Shown here in pieces: positions 52,406 to 61,200 of a DNA stretch of 64,000 nt (the stretch's first letter is position 1; the number at the start of each line of letters is the position of its first letter). Below the pieces are notes generated by a model that was given only the letters and a program-made list of their open reading frames with translations, had not been told where the DNA came from and made no database searches. Origin of the DNA: Pyxidicoccus parkwaysis. Its GTDB lineage: Bacteria; Myxococcota; Myxococcia; Myxococcales; Myxococcaceae. The translations under genes and the position numbers were made by a program. The stretch lies in contig NZ_CP071090.1 in NCBI RefSeq assembly GCF_017301735.1, forward strand, positions 6,190,001 through 6,254,000, read 5' to 3'.

Positions 52406-52458
52406 GCCATCTGCTCCAGAGCCTGCTCGTGCACCCGGCCGGAGCAGAAGCCGTGCAG
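52406..52458. repeat. ~53-bp direct repeat, copy 1
   Basis: The sequence matches 56131-56184 at all but about four positions. It contains an internal 7-bp inverted repeat (CTGCTCC and GGAGCAG). Both copies have the same orientation and follow a gene end. The pair brackets the metzincin and kinase genes. Confidence 0.85.
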
Positions 52459-52853
52459 CGCTCCGTCTTCTCGATGAACGTGTGACGTTCATTGCTCCAG
52501 ATGTGATTCGCGTCTCCTGTCACCCGCCGCGCCGCCACGCCGCCGTGCACCTTCACATGAGCAGTCCGGGTAGGGCCGGCGGTAGATACGCATGCTCGTT
52601 TGTTTCTTGATATCAATATTCTTTTGTATCCAGGCTTCCAGAAAGGTGGTTGCGGCCCGGGGCGGCAGATACCCACGCCACGCGGTCAGCGCATACTCTC
52701 TTGATATAATTTACATACTGATTGTTCATACGACTCCCAGTTGATGCACGGCGGGCAGGTGCCGGTGGAGTTGGTGCTGCTGCAAGTCCCCATCCGCCGT
52801 CGGCGTCACGCTGCCTGCGTGCAGGTGGGCCACAGTGCAGGGAGGAACAATCG
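52459..52853. other. AT-rich intergenic region before the metzincin gene
   Basis: Between the direct repeat and the metzincin start, 52590-52740 is distinctly AT-richer than the genome norm. I found no gene here. A TATAAT lies at 52705-52710. The low GC suggests a promoter region or foreign DNA. Confidence 0.5.
52705..52710 (+). promoter_or_regulatory. Possible -10 box of the metzincin gene
   Basis: TATAAT at 52705-52710 lies about 145 nt upstream of the ATG. A matching -35 box is not clear; CGGTCA at the right distance is a poor match. Confidence 0.35.
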
Positions 52854-54491
52854 ATGCGAACAATCTTGGGAAGCAGTCGTGAATCAGTGACTCTCACGGG
52901 GTTGCTGAGCGTATGTATCCTGGGCCTCGTCGGATGCTCGGGAGAGCCAGTGGCCAGCGAACCGGAAACACTCGGCTCGGCGCTGAGCTTCGAGAAGTTT
53001 GTCGCCCAGGCCTACCAGGAGCCGGACACCGGGCTGTACATCGTGGACGGTGATACGCCTGCGAGGGATGTCGACGAGCTGCGCGCCCTGTATGAGAGCT
53101 ACCGGCGACAGAGAAGCGGACTGGCGGTCAACACGGCCAGTGGCGCGGATACACGCTGGAGCAGTGCCGAGCAGCGCAACCTCACCTACTGCGTGAGCAC
53201 CGGCTTTGGTAGCAATTACAGCGCGGTGGTGAGCGCCATGGCGAGCGCCGCGGCGGCCTGGCAGGGGGCTGCCAATGTGCGCTTTGTCCACCGCGGAGAT
53301 CAGGATGGCGCCTGCACGGCCAGCAACACCAACGTCGTCTTCGACGTGGGGCTCGTCTCGGGGCAGCCATACCTCGCCCGTGCCTTCTTCCCCCACTACG
53401 CTCGGAACGACAGCAACCTCCTCATTGACTCGAGCGCCTTCGGGAACATCTCTCCCTACTCCCTGGCCGGGGTGCTGAGGCACGAGCTGGGTCACGTGTT
53501 GGGCTTCCGTCACGAGCAGACCCGCCCCGAAGCCGGCACATGCTTCGAGGACAACGACTGGCGGGCGCTCACGCCCTATGACTCGGCGTCGGTGATGCAC
53601 TACCCGTGGTGCAATGGGACCAACACGGGTGACCTGCTCCTGAGCGCATACGACCGGCAGGGCGCAGCGGACCTCTATGGCGCGCCGACCGCGAGTGGTG
53701 GCTCTGTGGTGCTCAGCACCGCCCTCACCACCACCGTGAGCGACCTGACCTGGCAGATAGGGGGCGTGGGCGACTTCAACCAGGACGGCGTGCCGGACAT
53801 CCTCTGGCGCAACGACAGCACGGGCGCGAATGGCATCTGGTACATGGGCGGGACTGATGGCGCGACGCAGGTGTCGAACGCATCCATCCCCATCGTGAGC
53901 GACCTGAACTGGCGGATGGGGGGCGCGGGCGACTTCAACCAGGACGGCGTGCCGGACATCCTCTGGCGCAACGACAGCACGGGCGCGAATGGCATCTGGT
54001 ACATGGGCGGGACCGATGGCGCGACGCAGGTGTCCAACGCAGCCATCCCCACCGTGAGCGACCCGAGCTGGAAGATAGGAGGCGTGGGCGACTTCAATCG
54101 CGACGGCGTGCCGGACATCCTCTGGCGCAACGACAGCACGGGCGCGAATGGCATCTGGTACATGGGCGGGACCGATGGCGCGACGCAGGTGTCCATCGCA
54201 GCCACCACCGCCGTGAGCGACCTGAACTGGCGGGTGGGGGGCGTGGGCGACTTCAACCAGGACGCCGTGCCGGACATCCTCTGGCGCAACGACAGCACGG
54301 GCGCGAATGGCATCTGGTACATGGGCGGGACCGATGGCGCGACACAGGTGTCCAACGCAGCCACCACCACCATGAGCGACCTGAACTGGCGGATGGGGGG
54401 CGTGGGCGACTTCAACCACGACGGCGTGCCGGACATCCTCTGGCGCCACCAGACCACGGGCGAGAACTACATCTGGTACATGGGGGATTGA
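52854..54491 (+). CDS. Secreted metzincin metalloprotease with five C-terminal repeats
   Basis: The 545-residue protein has an ATG with GGGAGG upstream and a lipoprotein-like signal (LLSVCILGLVGC). The catalytic domain has the metzincin zinc site HELGHVLGFRHE (H210, H214, H220) and the Met-turn SVMHYPW. The acidic residue after the third His resembles astacins. From about residue 295, four full and one partial 53-residue repeats follow, each with a GDFNQDGVPDILWR motif of FG-GAP/VCBS type (calcium-binding D-x-N-x-D-G-x-x-D). Such repeats often mediate binding to surfaces or partners. The protease likely acts outside the cell or on the outer membrane. Confidence 0.93.
   Translation: MRTILGSSRESVTLTGLLSVCILGLVGCSGEPVASEPETLGSALSFEKFVAQAYQEPDTGLYIVDGDTPARDVDELRALYESYRRQRSGLAVNTASGADTRWSSAEQRNLTYCVSTGFGSNYSAVVSAMASAAAAWQGAANVRFVHRGDQDGACTASNTNVVFDVGLVSGQPYLARAFFPHYARNDSNLLIDSSAFGNISPYSLAGVLRHELGHVLGFRHEQTRPEAGTCFEDNDWRALTPYDSASVMHYPWCNGTNTGDLLLSAYDRQGAADLYGAPTASGGSVVLSTALTTTVSDLTWQIGGVGDFNQDGVPDILWRNDSTGANGIWYMGGTDGATQVSNASIPIVSDLNWRMGGAGDFNQDGVPDILWRNDSTGANGIWYMGGTDGATQVSNAAIPTVSDPSWKIGGVGDFNRDGVPDILWRNDSTGANGIWYMGGTDGATQVSIAATTAVSDLNWRVGGVGDFNQDAVPDILWRNDSTGANGIWYMGGTDGATQVSNAATTTMSDLNWRMGGVGDFNHDGVPDILWRHQTTGENYIWYMGD
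53736..54488 (+). repeat. 159-bp tandem repeats (4.7 copies) in the metzincin gene
   Basis: Units start near 53736, 53895, 54054, 54213 and 54372. The central block of each (GDFNQDGVPDILWR to GGTDGATQVS) is almost identical at DNA level. The high identity suggests recent amplification or gene conversion. Confidence 0.95.
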
Positions 54492-54682
54492 TACCCCTCT
54501 GATGCATCCACGGAGAAGACAAGAGCCCCGTGACGCGAGCATGGTGCCACGGGCGTTCTTTCCACCGGCCCAGCCCACGGCACCGGCCGGCACCTCGCCC
54601 ACCTTGCTGGATGACGTTGGAGTCCAACTACCTCGCGAGTAGTCTCCCCGAGTGCGGCGCGGACCGCCTCGCGAGGTCGCTC

Positions 54683-56131
54683 ATGGAGCCTGACGTCTTC
54701 AATCCGGCAAGCCTGCTCCCCGACACGCGCATCGGCCCGTGGCGTCTGCTGAGGCAACGCGGCCTGGGCGCCTACGGTGTCGTCTACCGCGCCGTGCGAG
54801 CAGAGGCGCCAGACGCGGACGCCGTGGCCCTCAAGCTGGCCCTGCACCCGGGGGATGCGCGCTTCGCGCGGGAGGCTGAATTGCTCTCACGCGTCCGCCA
54901 CCCCGCAGTCCCCCGCCTGCTCGACCATGGCCACTGGCAGCCCCGGGGGACGCTTTCCTTCCCATGGCTCGTCATGGACTGGGTGGAAGGAATTCCGCTC
55001 TATGCGTGGGCCCAGGCCCAACGCCCTTCTTCGCGGCAGGTGCTTCAGCTTCTCGCGCGGCTCGCACGCGCCCTGGAGGCCACCCATTCGGCTGGAGGCC
55101 TCCACCGCGATGTGAAGGGTGACAACGTCCTTGTCCGGCGCGAAGACGCTCAGCCCTTCCTCATGGACTTCGGCTCCGGGCACTACCTGGGCGCCGCCAC
55201 GCTGACTCGGGAGCCCCTTCCTCCCGGCACTCCGGCCTACCACTCCCCCGAGGCATGGGGCTCCATCCGCGGCTTCGGCAAGCGCGCCTCGACCCCGTAT
55301 GCCCCGGGGCCCACGGATGACCTCTTCGCGCTGGGTGTCACCGCCTATCGGCTCATCACCGCGAAGTACCCACCGGTGGCGCACCCGGAGGATGACGATG
55401 CCTGGCTCTGGCGTCCCGAGGAGCTCCCGCATTGGACGGCGAGAATCTACAACCGCCGCTGCATTCCGGAGCTGAGCGCGCTGGTGTCCCGGATGCTCTC
55501 ACCCCAACCCGAAGCGCGAGGCGGCGCGCGCGAGGTGGCTGAGGCGCTGGAGAATGCGGCACGCAGCGCGGGACGTGAGGCGGATGTGCCGCTCTTCACG
55601 GGAGAGGAGCCTCACCCCGCCGGCCTCTTTCCGCGCCCCCAGCACGTCAAGGTGCAGCGCCCTCCCCGCCCGCGCAGGTGGTCCTGGCTCGCGGCCGCCA
55701 GCCTCGGGGGCGCACTGGCGCTGAGCGCCGGGGGATTGCTGAATGTGAGTCGCTCCGAGGAGCCCGCGACGCCCCAGCTCGCGGCGCAGGAAGAGTCAGA
55801 AGAGGCAAGGGACGGCGGCACCGTGGCCCTCGGAGATACCGCGCTGACAGCGAGGGTGACGCCCGAGCGAGCCCCCTCCGAATGGTCACCCATCACGGAT
55901 GACCTGCCACCCAAACCCCTCCCAGATCAGCGGCGCCCGGACGCTAGCGGCCGCTGTCCCAGCAAGGTGCAGGTGGCAATCAACGGCGGTTGTTGGACGA
56001 AGCTGCCCGTAGACCAGAAGGATTGTGATGGCGCGGACGGCTTTGAATACAGAGGCGCGTGCTACATCCCCGCCATGCGGAAACCACGCCCTGCCACCTC
56101 GAGCCCTGCGAAACGAAACGGCAGTCCATAG
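54683..56131 (+). CDS. Membrane Ser/Thr protein kinase
   Basis: The 482-residue protein has an intact Hanks-type kinase domain: glycine loop RGLGAYGVVYRA, VALKLAL, HRDVKGDN (about 140-147), DFGSG and the APE-equivalent HSPEAWG. A TM at about 333-353 separates it from a roughly 130-residue periplasmic part with six Cys-containing positions near the end (GRCPSKV, GGCWTK, KDCDGADGFEYRGACYIP). The ATG at 54683 has GAGG seven bases upstream; an ATG at 54611 is possible. The TAG stop overlaps the first base of repeat copy 2 (56131). It follows the metzincin gene by 191 nt. Confidence 0.92.
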   Translation: MEPDVFNPASLLPDTRIGPWRLLRQRGLGAYGVVYRAVRAEAPDADAVALKLALHPGDARFAREAELLSRVRHPAVPRLLDHGHWQPRGTLSFPWLVMDWVEGIPLYAWAQAQRPSSRQVLQLLARLARALEATHSAGGLHRDVKGDNVLVRREDAQPFLMDFGSGHYLGAATLTREPLPPGTPAYHSPEAWGSIRGFGKRASTPYAPGPTDDLFALGVTAYRLITAKYPPVAHPEDDDAWLWRPEELPHWTARIYNRRCIPELSALVSRMLSPQPEARGGAREVAEALENAARSAGREADVPLFTGEEPHPAGLFPRPQHVKVQRPPRPRRWSWLAAASLGGALALSAGGLLNVSRSEEPATPQLAAQEESEEARDGGTVALGDTALTARVTPERAPSEWSPITDDLPPKPLPDQRRPDASGRCPSKVQVAINGGCWTKLPVDQKDCDGADGFEYRGACYIPAMRKPRPATSSPAKRNGSP

Positions 56132-56184
56132 CCATCTGCTCCAGAGTTCTGCTCGTGCACCCGGCCGGAGCAGAAGCCCTGCAG
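56131..56184. repeat. ~54-bp direct repeat, copy 2
   Basis: The sequence is nearly the same as 52406-52458 and has the same orientation, with one extra base and about four differences. It begins at the last base of the kinase stop codon, so it may have entered the 3' end of that gene. Confidence 0.85.
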
Positions 56185-56292
56185 CTCACTTCGAGTGTCG
56201 GCGTTCCAGCACCCTCCACCCCAGCCGTGCACAACCCTCCTCACGAGGCTGGTGGAAGGAAGAACCCTCGGATACCGGGTCTACAACGGTGC

Positions 56293-56460
56293 TCACAGCG
56301 GTTGAGGCCGGTAGCCACAGTAGGCGAACCATGCCGCTGCGTCCTGTGGCCGCACGGTTGCCAGTGCCTCTCGCATCTCTTCGTGGAGGGCCACATGCTG
56401 GTGCCCTCCACCCATCAGACGGAGGGCATACTCCAGAGGGGCCAGCCTTGACCCGCCGCC
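56293..56460 (-). pseudogene. Transposase-like C-terminal fragment
   Basis: The minus-strand frame ends AAWFAYCGYRPQPL, like the C-terminus of IS630-type transposases of myxobacteria (…AAWFxHCGY…). It lies in the 349-nt gap between the kinase and the toxin-like gene. No other gene was seen in that gap. Confidence 0.4.
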
Positions 56461-56486
56461 GCTCGCTTGATTGAAAGGACGTGTCC

Positions 56487-57401
56487 GTGCTTCACCGAAC
56501 TTGCATCGCGCTCCTGCTCCTGCTCTCGGCCTGCGCAACCATGGAGCCGAGTCAGGGGAAGCCGGAGGCCCCAAGCCCGAGACTCGCCAATCTTCAGCGC
56601 GCGGCGTTGTATCCCTGGACGGACGACGGCCATTGCGTGGTGCGCGAAGCCTCCAACGAATGGCCCATCCTTGCGGAGCGGTGCTTTCAAGCGCTCGATC
56701 GCGACAGGATCAGGTTTCGGGATGTCACCAAACGATGCGCCGTTGCCAATGCGGATGCAGCCGCCCCTGCGGTCGTGGCCCTCTGTGTCTTTGCGGCACC
56801 CGAGATCGTCGTCGGGGCAGTGATTGTGATTGGCGCTGTCGTGGTGGCAGCCACCATCCAAGAGGGCATCGATGCTTATCAACGGAACGCATCCCACGAG
56901 CGCGAGAAGTCCAAGACTCAGACACTGCCATCCAGTGAGCAGGAACCCGTAGCGAACAGCGAGCCCACGCCGAAGGGCTCGGGTCCGGATTGGCTCCCTC
57001 CCATTTCATCCGATCCCTCGGAGCGACCTGAGTGCAGGCCCATCCCAGGACCTCCCCGTGGAGGCAACGAGCCTCATGACGAGTGTGCCAACAAGGTTCC
57101 AGGCAACGACTTCCCCGGTCTGAATGTGCTTATCACCAGCAAGAGTACAAGTAAGAGCTTCGATGCGCTGGTACTCGCTACGCGCACGCTGTGGGAGGTT
57201 AAAACCTACAACCTTGGCCACCAATCACCCCGCTCTCGGAAATTCCTTGTCGAAGTCAAATTGCCGCAGATCAGAGAAGAAGCCAGGCTTGCCAAGGAGT
57301 GTGGCTATAACTTCGTCGTTGGCGTCACGAGCGCTGAGCACAAGGCGCTACTAAGGACCTTGGAGCCGAACCTCACGGTCGTTGTCATGGATTGGTGCTA
57401 A
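56487..57401 (+). CDS. Lipoprotein with nuclease-like C-terminal domain, probable SitA-type toxin
   Basis: The 304-residue protein starts at a GTG at 56487 (AAAGGA seven bases upstream); a GTG at 56481 is the alternative. It has a type II signal peptide (CIALLLLLSAC), a hydrophobic segment (VVGAVIVIGAVVVAATI), a Ser/Pro-rich linker and a C-terminal domain of about 100 residues. That domain resembles one I recall as DUF6310: CRPIPGPPRGGNEPHDECA, FDALVL and LWEVKT. The D226…E237-x-K239 spacing fits a PD-(D/E)XK nuclease core. Lipoprotein toxins of this build pass between myxobacteria by outer-membrane exchange. The downstream gene is the likely immunity gene. Confidence 0.85.
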   Translation: MLHRTCIALLLLLSACATMEPSQGKPEAPSPRLANLQRAALYPWTDDGHCVVREASNEWPILAERCFQALDRDRIRFRDVTKRCAVANADAAAPAVVALCVFAAPEIVVGAVIVIGAVVVAATIQEGIDAYQRNASHEREKSKTQTLPSSEQEPVANSEPTPKGSGPDWLPPISSDPSERPECRPIPGPPRGGNEPHDECANKVPGNDFPGLNVLITSKSTSKSFDALVLATRTLWEVKTYNLGHQSPRSRKFLVEVKLPQIREEARLAKECGYNFVVGVTSAEHKALLRTLEPNLTVVVMDWC

Positions 57402-57402
57402 C

Positions 57403-58161
57403 GTGGTGATTAGTCGCAACGAAATTGTTATCAGCGTCTATGCTCCGACGCTCGTGGGCGACGAGACGCGCCCTCTTTCCATCGCTCAAGGAATGGAGCG
57501 CGCGCTTCCTGGTCTGCGGCTGGGGTGGACGACTTCTGAAAAGGAAGACCTCATCCCATTGCCCAACCGCGATCAGGGGATAGAGACAGACAAGGGAAAC
57601 GGCGGTTTCTTCTTCCTCTGCAACGAAGACGAAGATCGCCTGGTGACCCTTAGCGGGTCGGAGAACCCTCTCGGCCTTGCAGCCGACGGCGTGCCGCACT
57701 TCGAGGTTCATGCGAGCCTGCCGCTCGACACGGCGAGTATTGCGGCGGCAGCGGATGTGCTGGCGGCCATAGGGGAATTCGCGCTTGCGTTCTGGGGGCA
57801 TGCGACGCCGTTCAACGCGGGTGTGGAGATCGCAGAGCAGACGAGTCCCACGTTGGCTGGGCCTGCTTGCCCTCCCCGAGGACTGCCAGCGCTCAGACTC
57901 CCCGACAAGATCCGCTCACCTGAGATTCCGCATCGCCTGGGGTGGCTGAACTATTGGTCTGCCGCTGCCGCGAAGGCCATCGGGTTCCCGGACCCGGTCC
58001 GCGACGCCGAGTTGCTCACGCGAGCGCGTCGCACGCCGTCGGGCGGATGGGTTGTGCAACTCACCGATGCGCCGCTCGATCTCGACAACCCCGCCCACCT
58101 GGACTCACTCCTACGGGGCTATGAGCGCTTCCCGGAGATCGGCGGTCGCTCAGCGCCTTGA
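57403..58161 (+). CDS. Probable immunity protein
   Basis: The 252-residue protein starts at a GTG one nucleotide after the toxin stop codon (GTG at 57406 is the alternative). It is soluble, acidic and without a signal peptide. The fold appears mixed alpha/beta (EIVISVYAPTLVGDETRPL, GFFFLCNEDEDRLVTL, HFEVHASLPLD). I recall similar proteins (DUF5953) next to nuclease-domain lipoproteins of this kind in myxobacteria, but this is from memory. Close coupling to the toxin-like gene is the main reason for the call. Both genes look less GC-biased than their neighbours. Confidence 0.75.
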   Translation: MVISRNEIVISVYAPTLVGDETRPLSIAQGMERALPGLRLGWTTSEKEDLIPLPNRDQGIETDKGNGGFFFLCNEDEDRLVTLSGSENPLGLAADGVPHFEVHASLPLDTASIAAAADVLAAIGEFALAFWGHATPFNAGVEIAEQTSPTLAGPACPPRGLPALRLPDKIRSPEIPHRLGWLNYWSAAAAKAIGFPDPVRDAELLTRARRTPSGGWVVQLTDAPLDLDNPAHLDSLLRGYERFPEIGGRSAP

Positions 58162-58218
58162 CCCTCCGTGGCGTGACGCGGGGCGAGCCTTCGGACGGCT
58201 GGAAGAGGGCCTTCTTCC

Positions 58219-61200
58219 TCAAAGGCAGTCACAGGGAAGCGTGACCGTGAATGTAGCGCCAGCGCCGGGCACGCTCTGGACCTGGATGGAACCGCCGTGT
58301 GACTCCGCAATCCTGCGGCTGAGGTACAGGCCGAGCCCCATTCCGCCGTAGTTCTTGGACACGCCGCGCTCGAAGCGCTCGAAGATGCGTCCTTGCTGCG
58401 CCGGAGCAATACCCATTCCGTGGTCCCTGACCACGAGCCGCGCGCTCCCCTCCTCCTGGCTGACGACGACTTCGATGGGCTTGCCCGACCCGAACTTGAG
58501 GGCGTTGTGGAGCAGATGGGTCACGACCTGCGCGAGCCGCGCGGCGTCCCACTGCCCCACCACCGCCTCCGCGCAGGTGAAGGACACCGTGCAACCGGCC
58601 GCGGTCAGCTCGGGCTTGAGCCGCTCCAACACGGTGCGCACCAGCGCGTCCAGCTCGACCTCGCTACGCTCCAATTCCAGACGCCCCTGCTCGATGCGCG
58701 TCACGTCGAGAATCTCTCCGGTGAGCTGCTCGAGCCTGTCGGTCTTGCTCATCACCCGGTGGAGGCTGCGGTTCAGCGACTCCATCGAGACGGCCCTGCC
58801 GGACTCGGCCGCGCGGAGCAGTCCCTCCACCGAAAGCCGGAGCGAGGTTATCGGCGTACGGAGCTCGTGCGAGGCCACGGTGAGGAACTCCTCCCGCAGG
58901 CGCAGCGCCCGCTGCGTCTCGGCGAGGAGGCGCGCGTTGTCGATGGCCAGCGCCGCGCGGCGGCCCAGCTCCACCGCCAGCGCCACGTCGGCCGTCCCGA
59001 ACCAGTGCGGAGTGGCCGCCACGAACGTCACCGCCCCGAGCGGCGCGTCTCGCGCGACCAGCGGAACGATGAGCACGCTCCGCGTACCCAATTGGTGGAC
59101 GAGCGCGGCATGGTGCTCGTCGCGCGCGTAGGCCCGAATCTGCTCGTCGGAGAGGGCCGGCAGGTGCACGAGAGCCCCGCCCTGGAGCACGCTCGCCACC
59201 GGCGTGGCCGTGCCCATGCTCGCGGGGTACCGCTCCGAGAGCTCACGCAGGAGCGGCTCCTTTTGCGGATCTCGGTGCGCGCCCGCCAGGCGCACCACCG
59301 TGCCCCCCTCGTTGAGGTCGATGAACGCCCAGTCTGCGAACGAGCGCGCGCACAGGCGGGTCACCGCCTCGAACACGCCCTCGTAGTCGAGCGTCGAGGA
59401 GATGAGCGCGGTCGCCTCTCCGAGCAGGAGCGCACGCCGCCCGGCTGTCTCGGCCTCCACGCGGCCCGCATGCTCGCGCTCGAGGAGGAGCGCGTTCTCG
59501 AGCGAGATGGCCGCCTGCGCCGCGAGCAGCTCGAGCGCCAGCAGGCGCTCCGGCGTGAAGCTGCCGGGGACGAGGTCGTTCTCGAGGTAGAGGAAGGCGA
59601 CGAGCTCCGCCTGCCTGCGGATGGGAAGACACAGGACGGACCGCGGGCGCGCTCGCGCGAAGTACGGGTCCCCCGAGAACCGCTCCGCGTCCGCGGCCGC
59701 GTCGGCCAGCAGCACGTGCTCCCGGGTGCGCTGCGCGTATTGAAGGATGGACGCCGGGGCGCGTGCCGCCAGCGCTTGCGAGGCCGGGCTGAACAGCGTG
59801 CCCGGCGCCCCCTCCTCGCCCACGGCGGACTCGGCCGCGACCTCGAGCTCGCCTTCGCGGGACAGCACCAGGAGGGCCCGGCGCGCCCCACCCTGCTCCA
59901 GGACGACCTGCAACAGCGTTCGCAAAAGCTGCGCGCGGACCATCTCGCCGGAGATGGTCTGCGAGGCCTTGACCACCGAGAGCAAATCGAACTGCTCGGG
60001 CCGGGCCGCGAAGACGGCGGCGGGGCCGAGCGGAGCGGGCTCGCGCAGGTGCGCGTGGCGCCGGGCGAGCTGCCTCACCTTCGCTTCCGCCCCCCACCGG
60101 ACGTAACAGTCGCGAGCTTCCCGAAGATAGGCGGCAGTGACGGTCTCGAAGCGTCGCTCCCGGTAGAACGCAGCGGCAACCTCGTTGGCCACGGCCTCCC
60201 AGTGGACGAAGCCGTTGGCCCGCGCCGCCCGGATGGCCTCCTCGTAGCGCCGCTCGGCCTGGAGCTCGTCTCCCGTGATTCGGGCGAGCTCCGCGGCCAC
60301 GAGGGCGTGCTTCGTGAGGAAGTTCTCCGGGCAGCTCCGTGCCCAGAGGGCGAGCTTCTGGCTGTAGCCCTCCAGCGTCCTCATGTTCTCCCGCTGCTCT
60401 GCGTCCGTCCTCCGCGGGTGGATGCGGGCGAGCAGCAAGGCGTGGAAGTAATAGAAGGTCGCCTCCATGGGCATGGCCATCACGGCGCTGAGCGTCTTCT
60501 TCGCCGCGTCCGCGTGCTGGAGCGCTTCGGCGTCGTCTCCGGCGAGATACGCCGTGATGAGCTTCATCACGTGGAAGAAGACGATGCCGCACCCGAAGGA
60601 CGCCTCGGCAATCTTCGCGAGGCATGGGGCCTCCTGGAACGCCTCGTCCTCGAAGGAGGTACTCCCGCGAGTCTGTCCCTTCAGGCACGCGAGGAACTGC
60701 TGCTCCAGCCGGATGGTCTGATGGATGGGCTCGTTGCGGGAGTCCCGGGCGAAGGCCGCGTAGCTCCGCGAGAACCGGATGACATCATCGATGGCATCGC
60801 CCCGCTCGATGGCCTGCCAGACAATCTGGAACGCGATGGCGTTCGCGAAGACCAGGTCGCCGCCATCCAGGCACGCGAGGAATCCCCGCTCCAGGATGGG
60901 GAAGCCCGTCGAGATGTGATGGCTCCAGAAGTTGATGTGGTCGCCGTGGAGGTGCATGACCGTGCCCCGCCGGCTGATGTCGCCAAGCTCCTGGTTGAGC
61001 CTGAGGGACATCTCCGAGAACTCGTAGGCGGCACGAGGGTCACCGTAGAGGGAGACGAGCAGCAGGCCGTAGCAGCTGTACCCCATGCAGGACTCGCGCG
61101 TGTGGCCGAACCGGAGCGAGTGATTGACGAGCTTCAGGATGATGAGCGGGAAGACCTGGGGCCTGCTCCCGATGTAGGCCGCCGGGGCCACGTTCGAGAG

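Noticed and set aside
53736-54488. CRISPR-like or minisatellite reading of the 159-bp repeats
   Set aside because: Units are in frame, encode an FG-GAP-like motif and have no spacers.
52406-56184. Integron attC sites
   Set aside because: The repeats are in the same orientation and have internal inverted arms, but they lack the conserved R and L box layout, and no integrase or cassette array is present.
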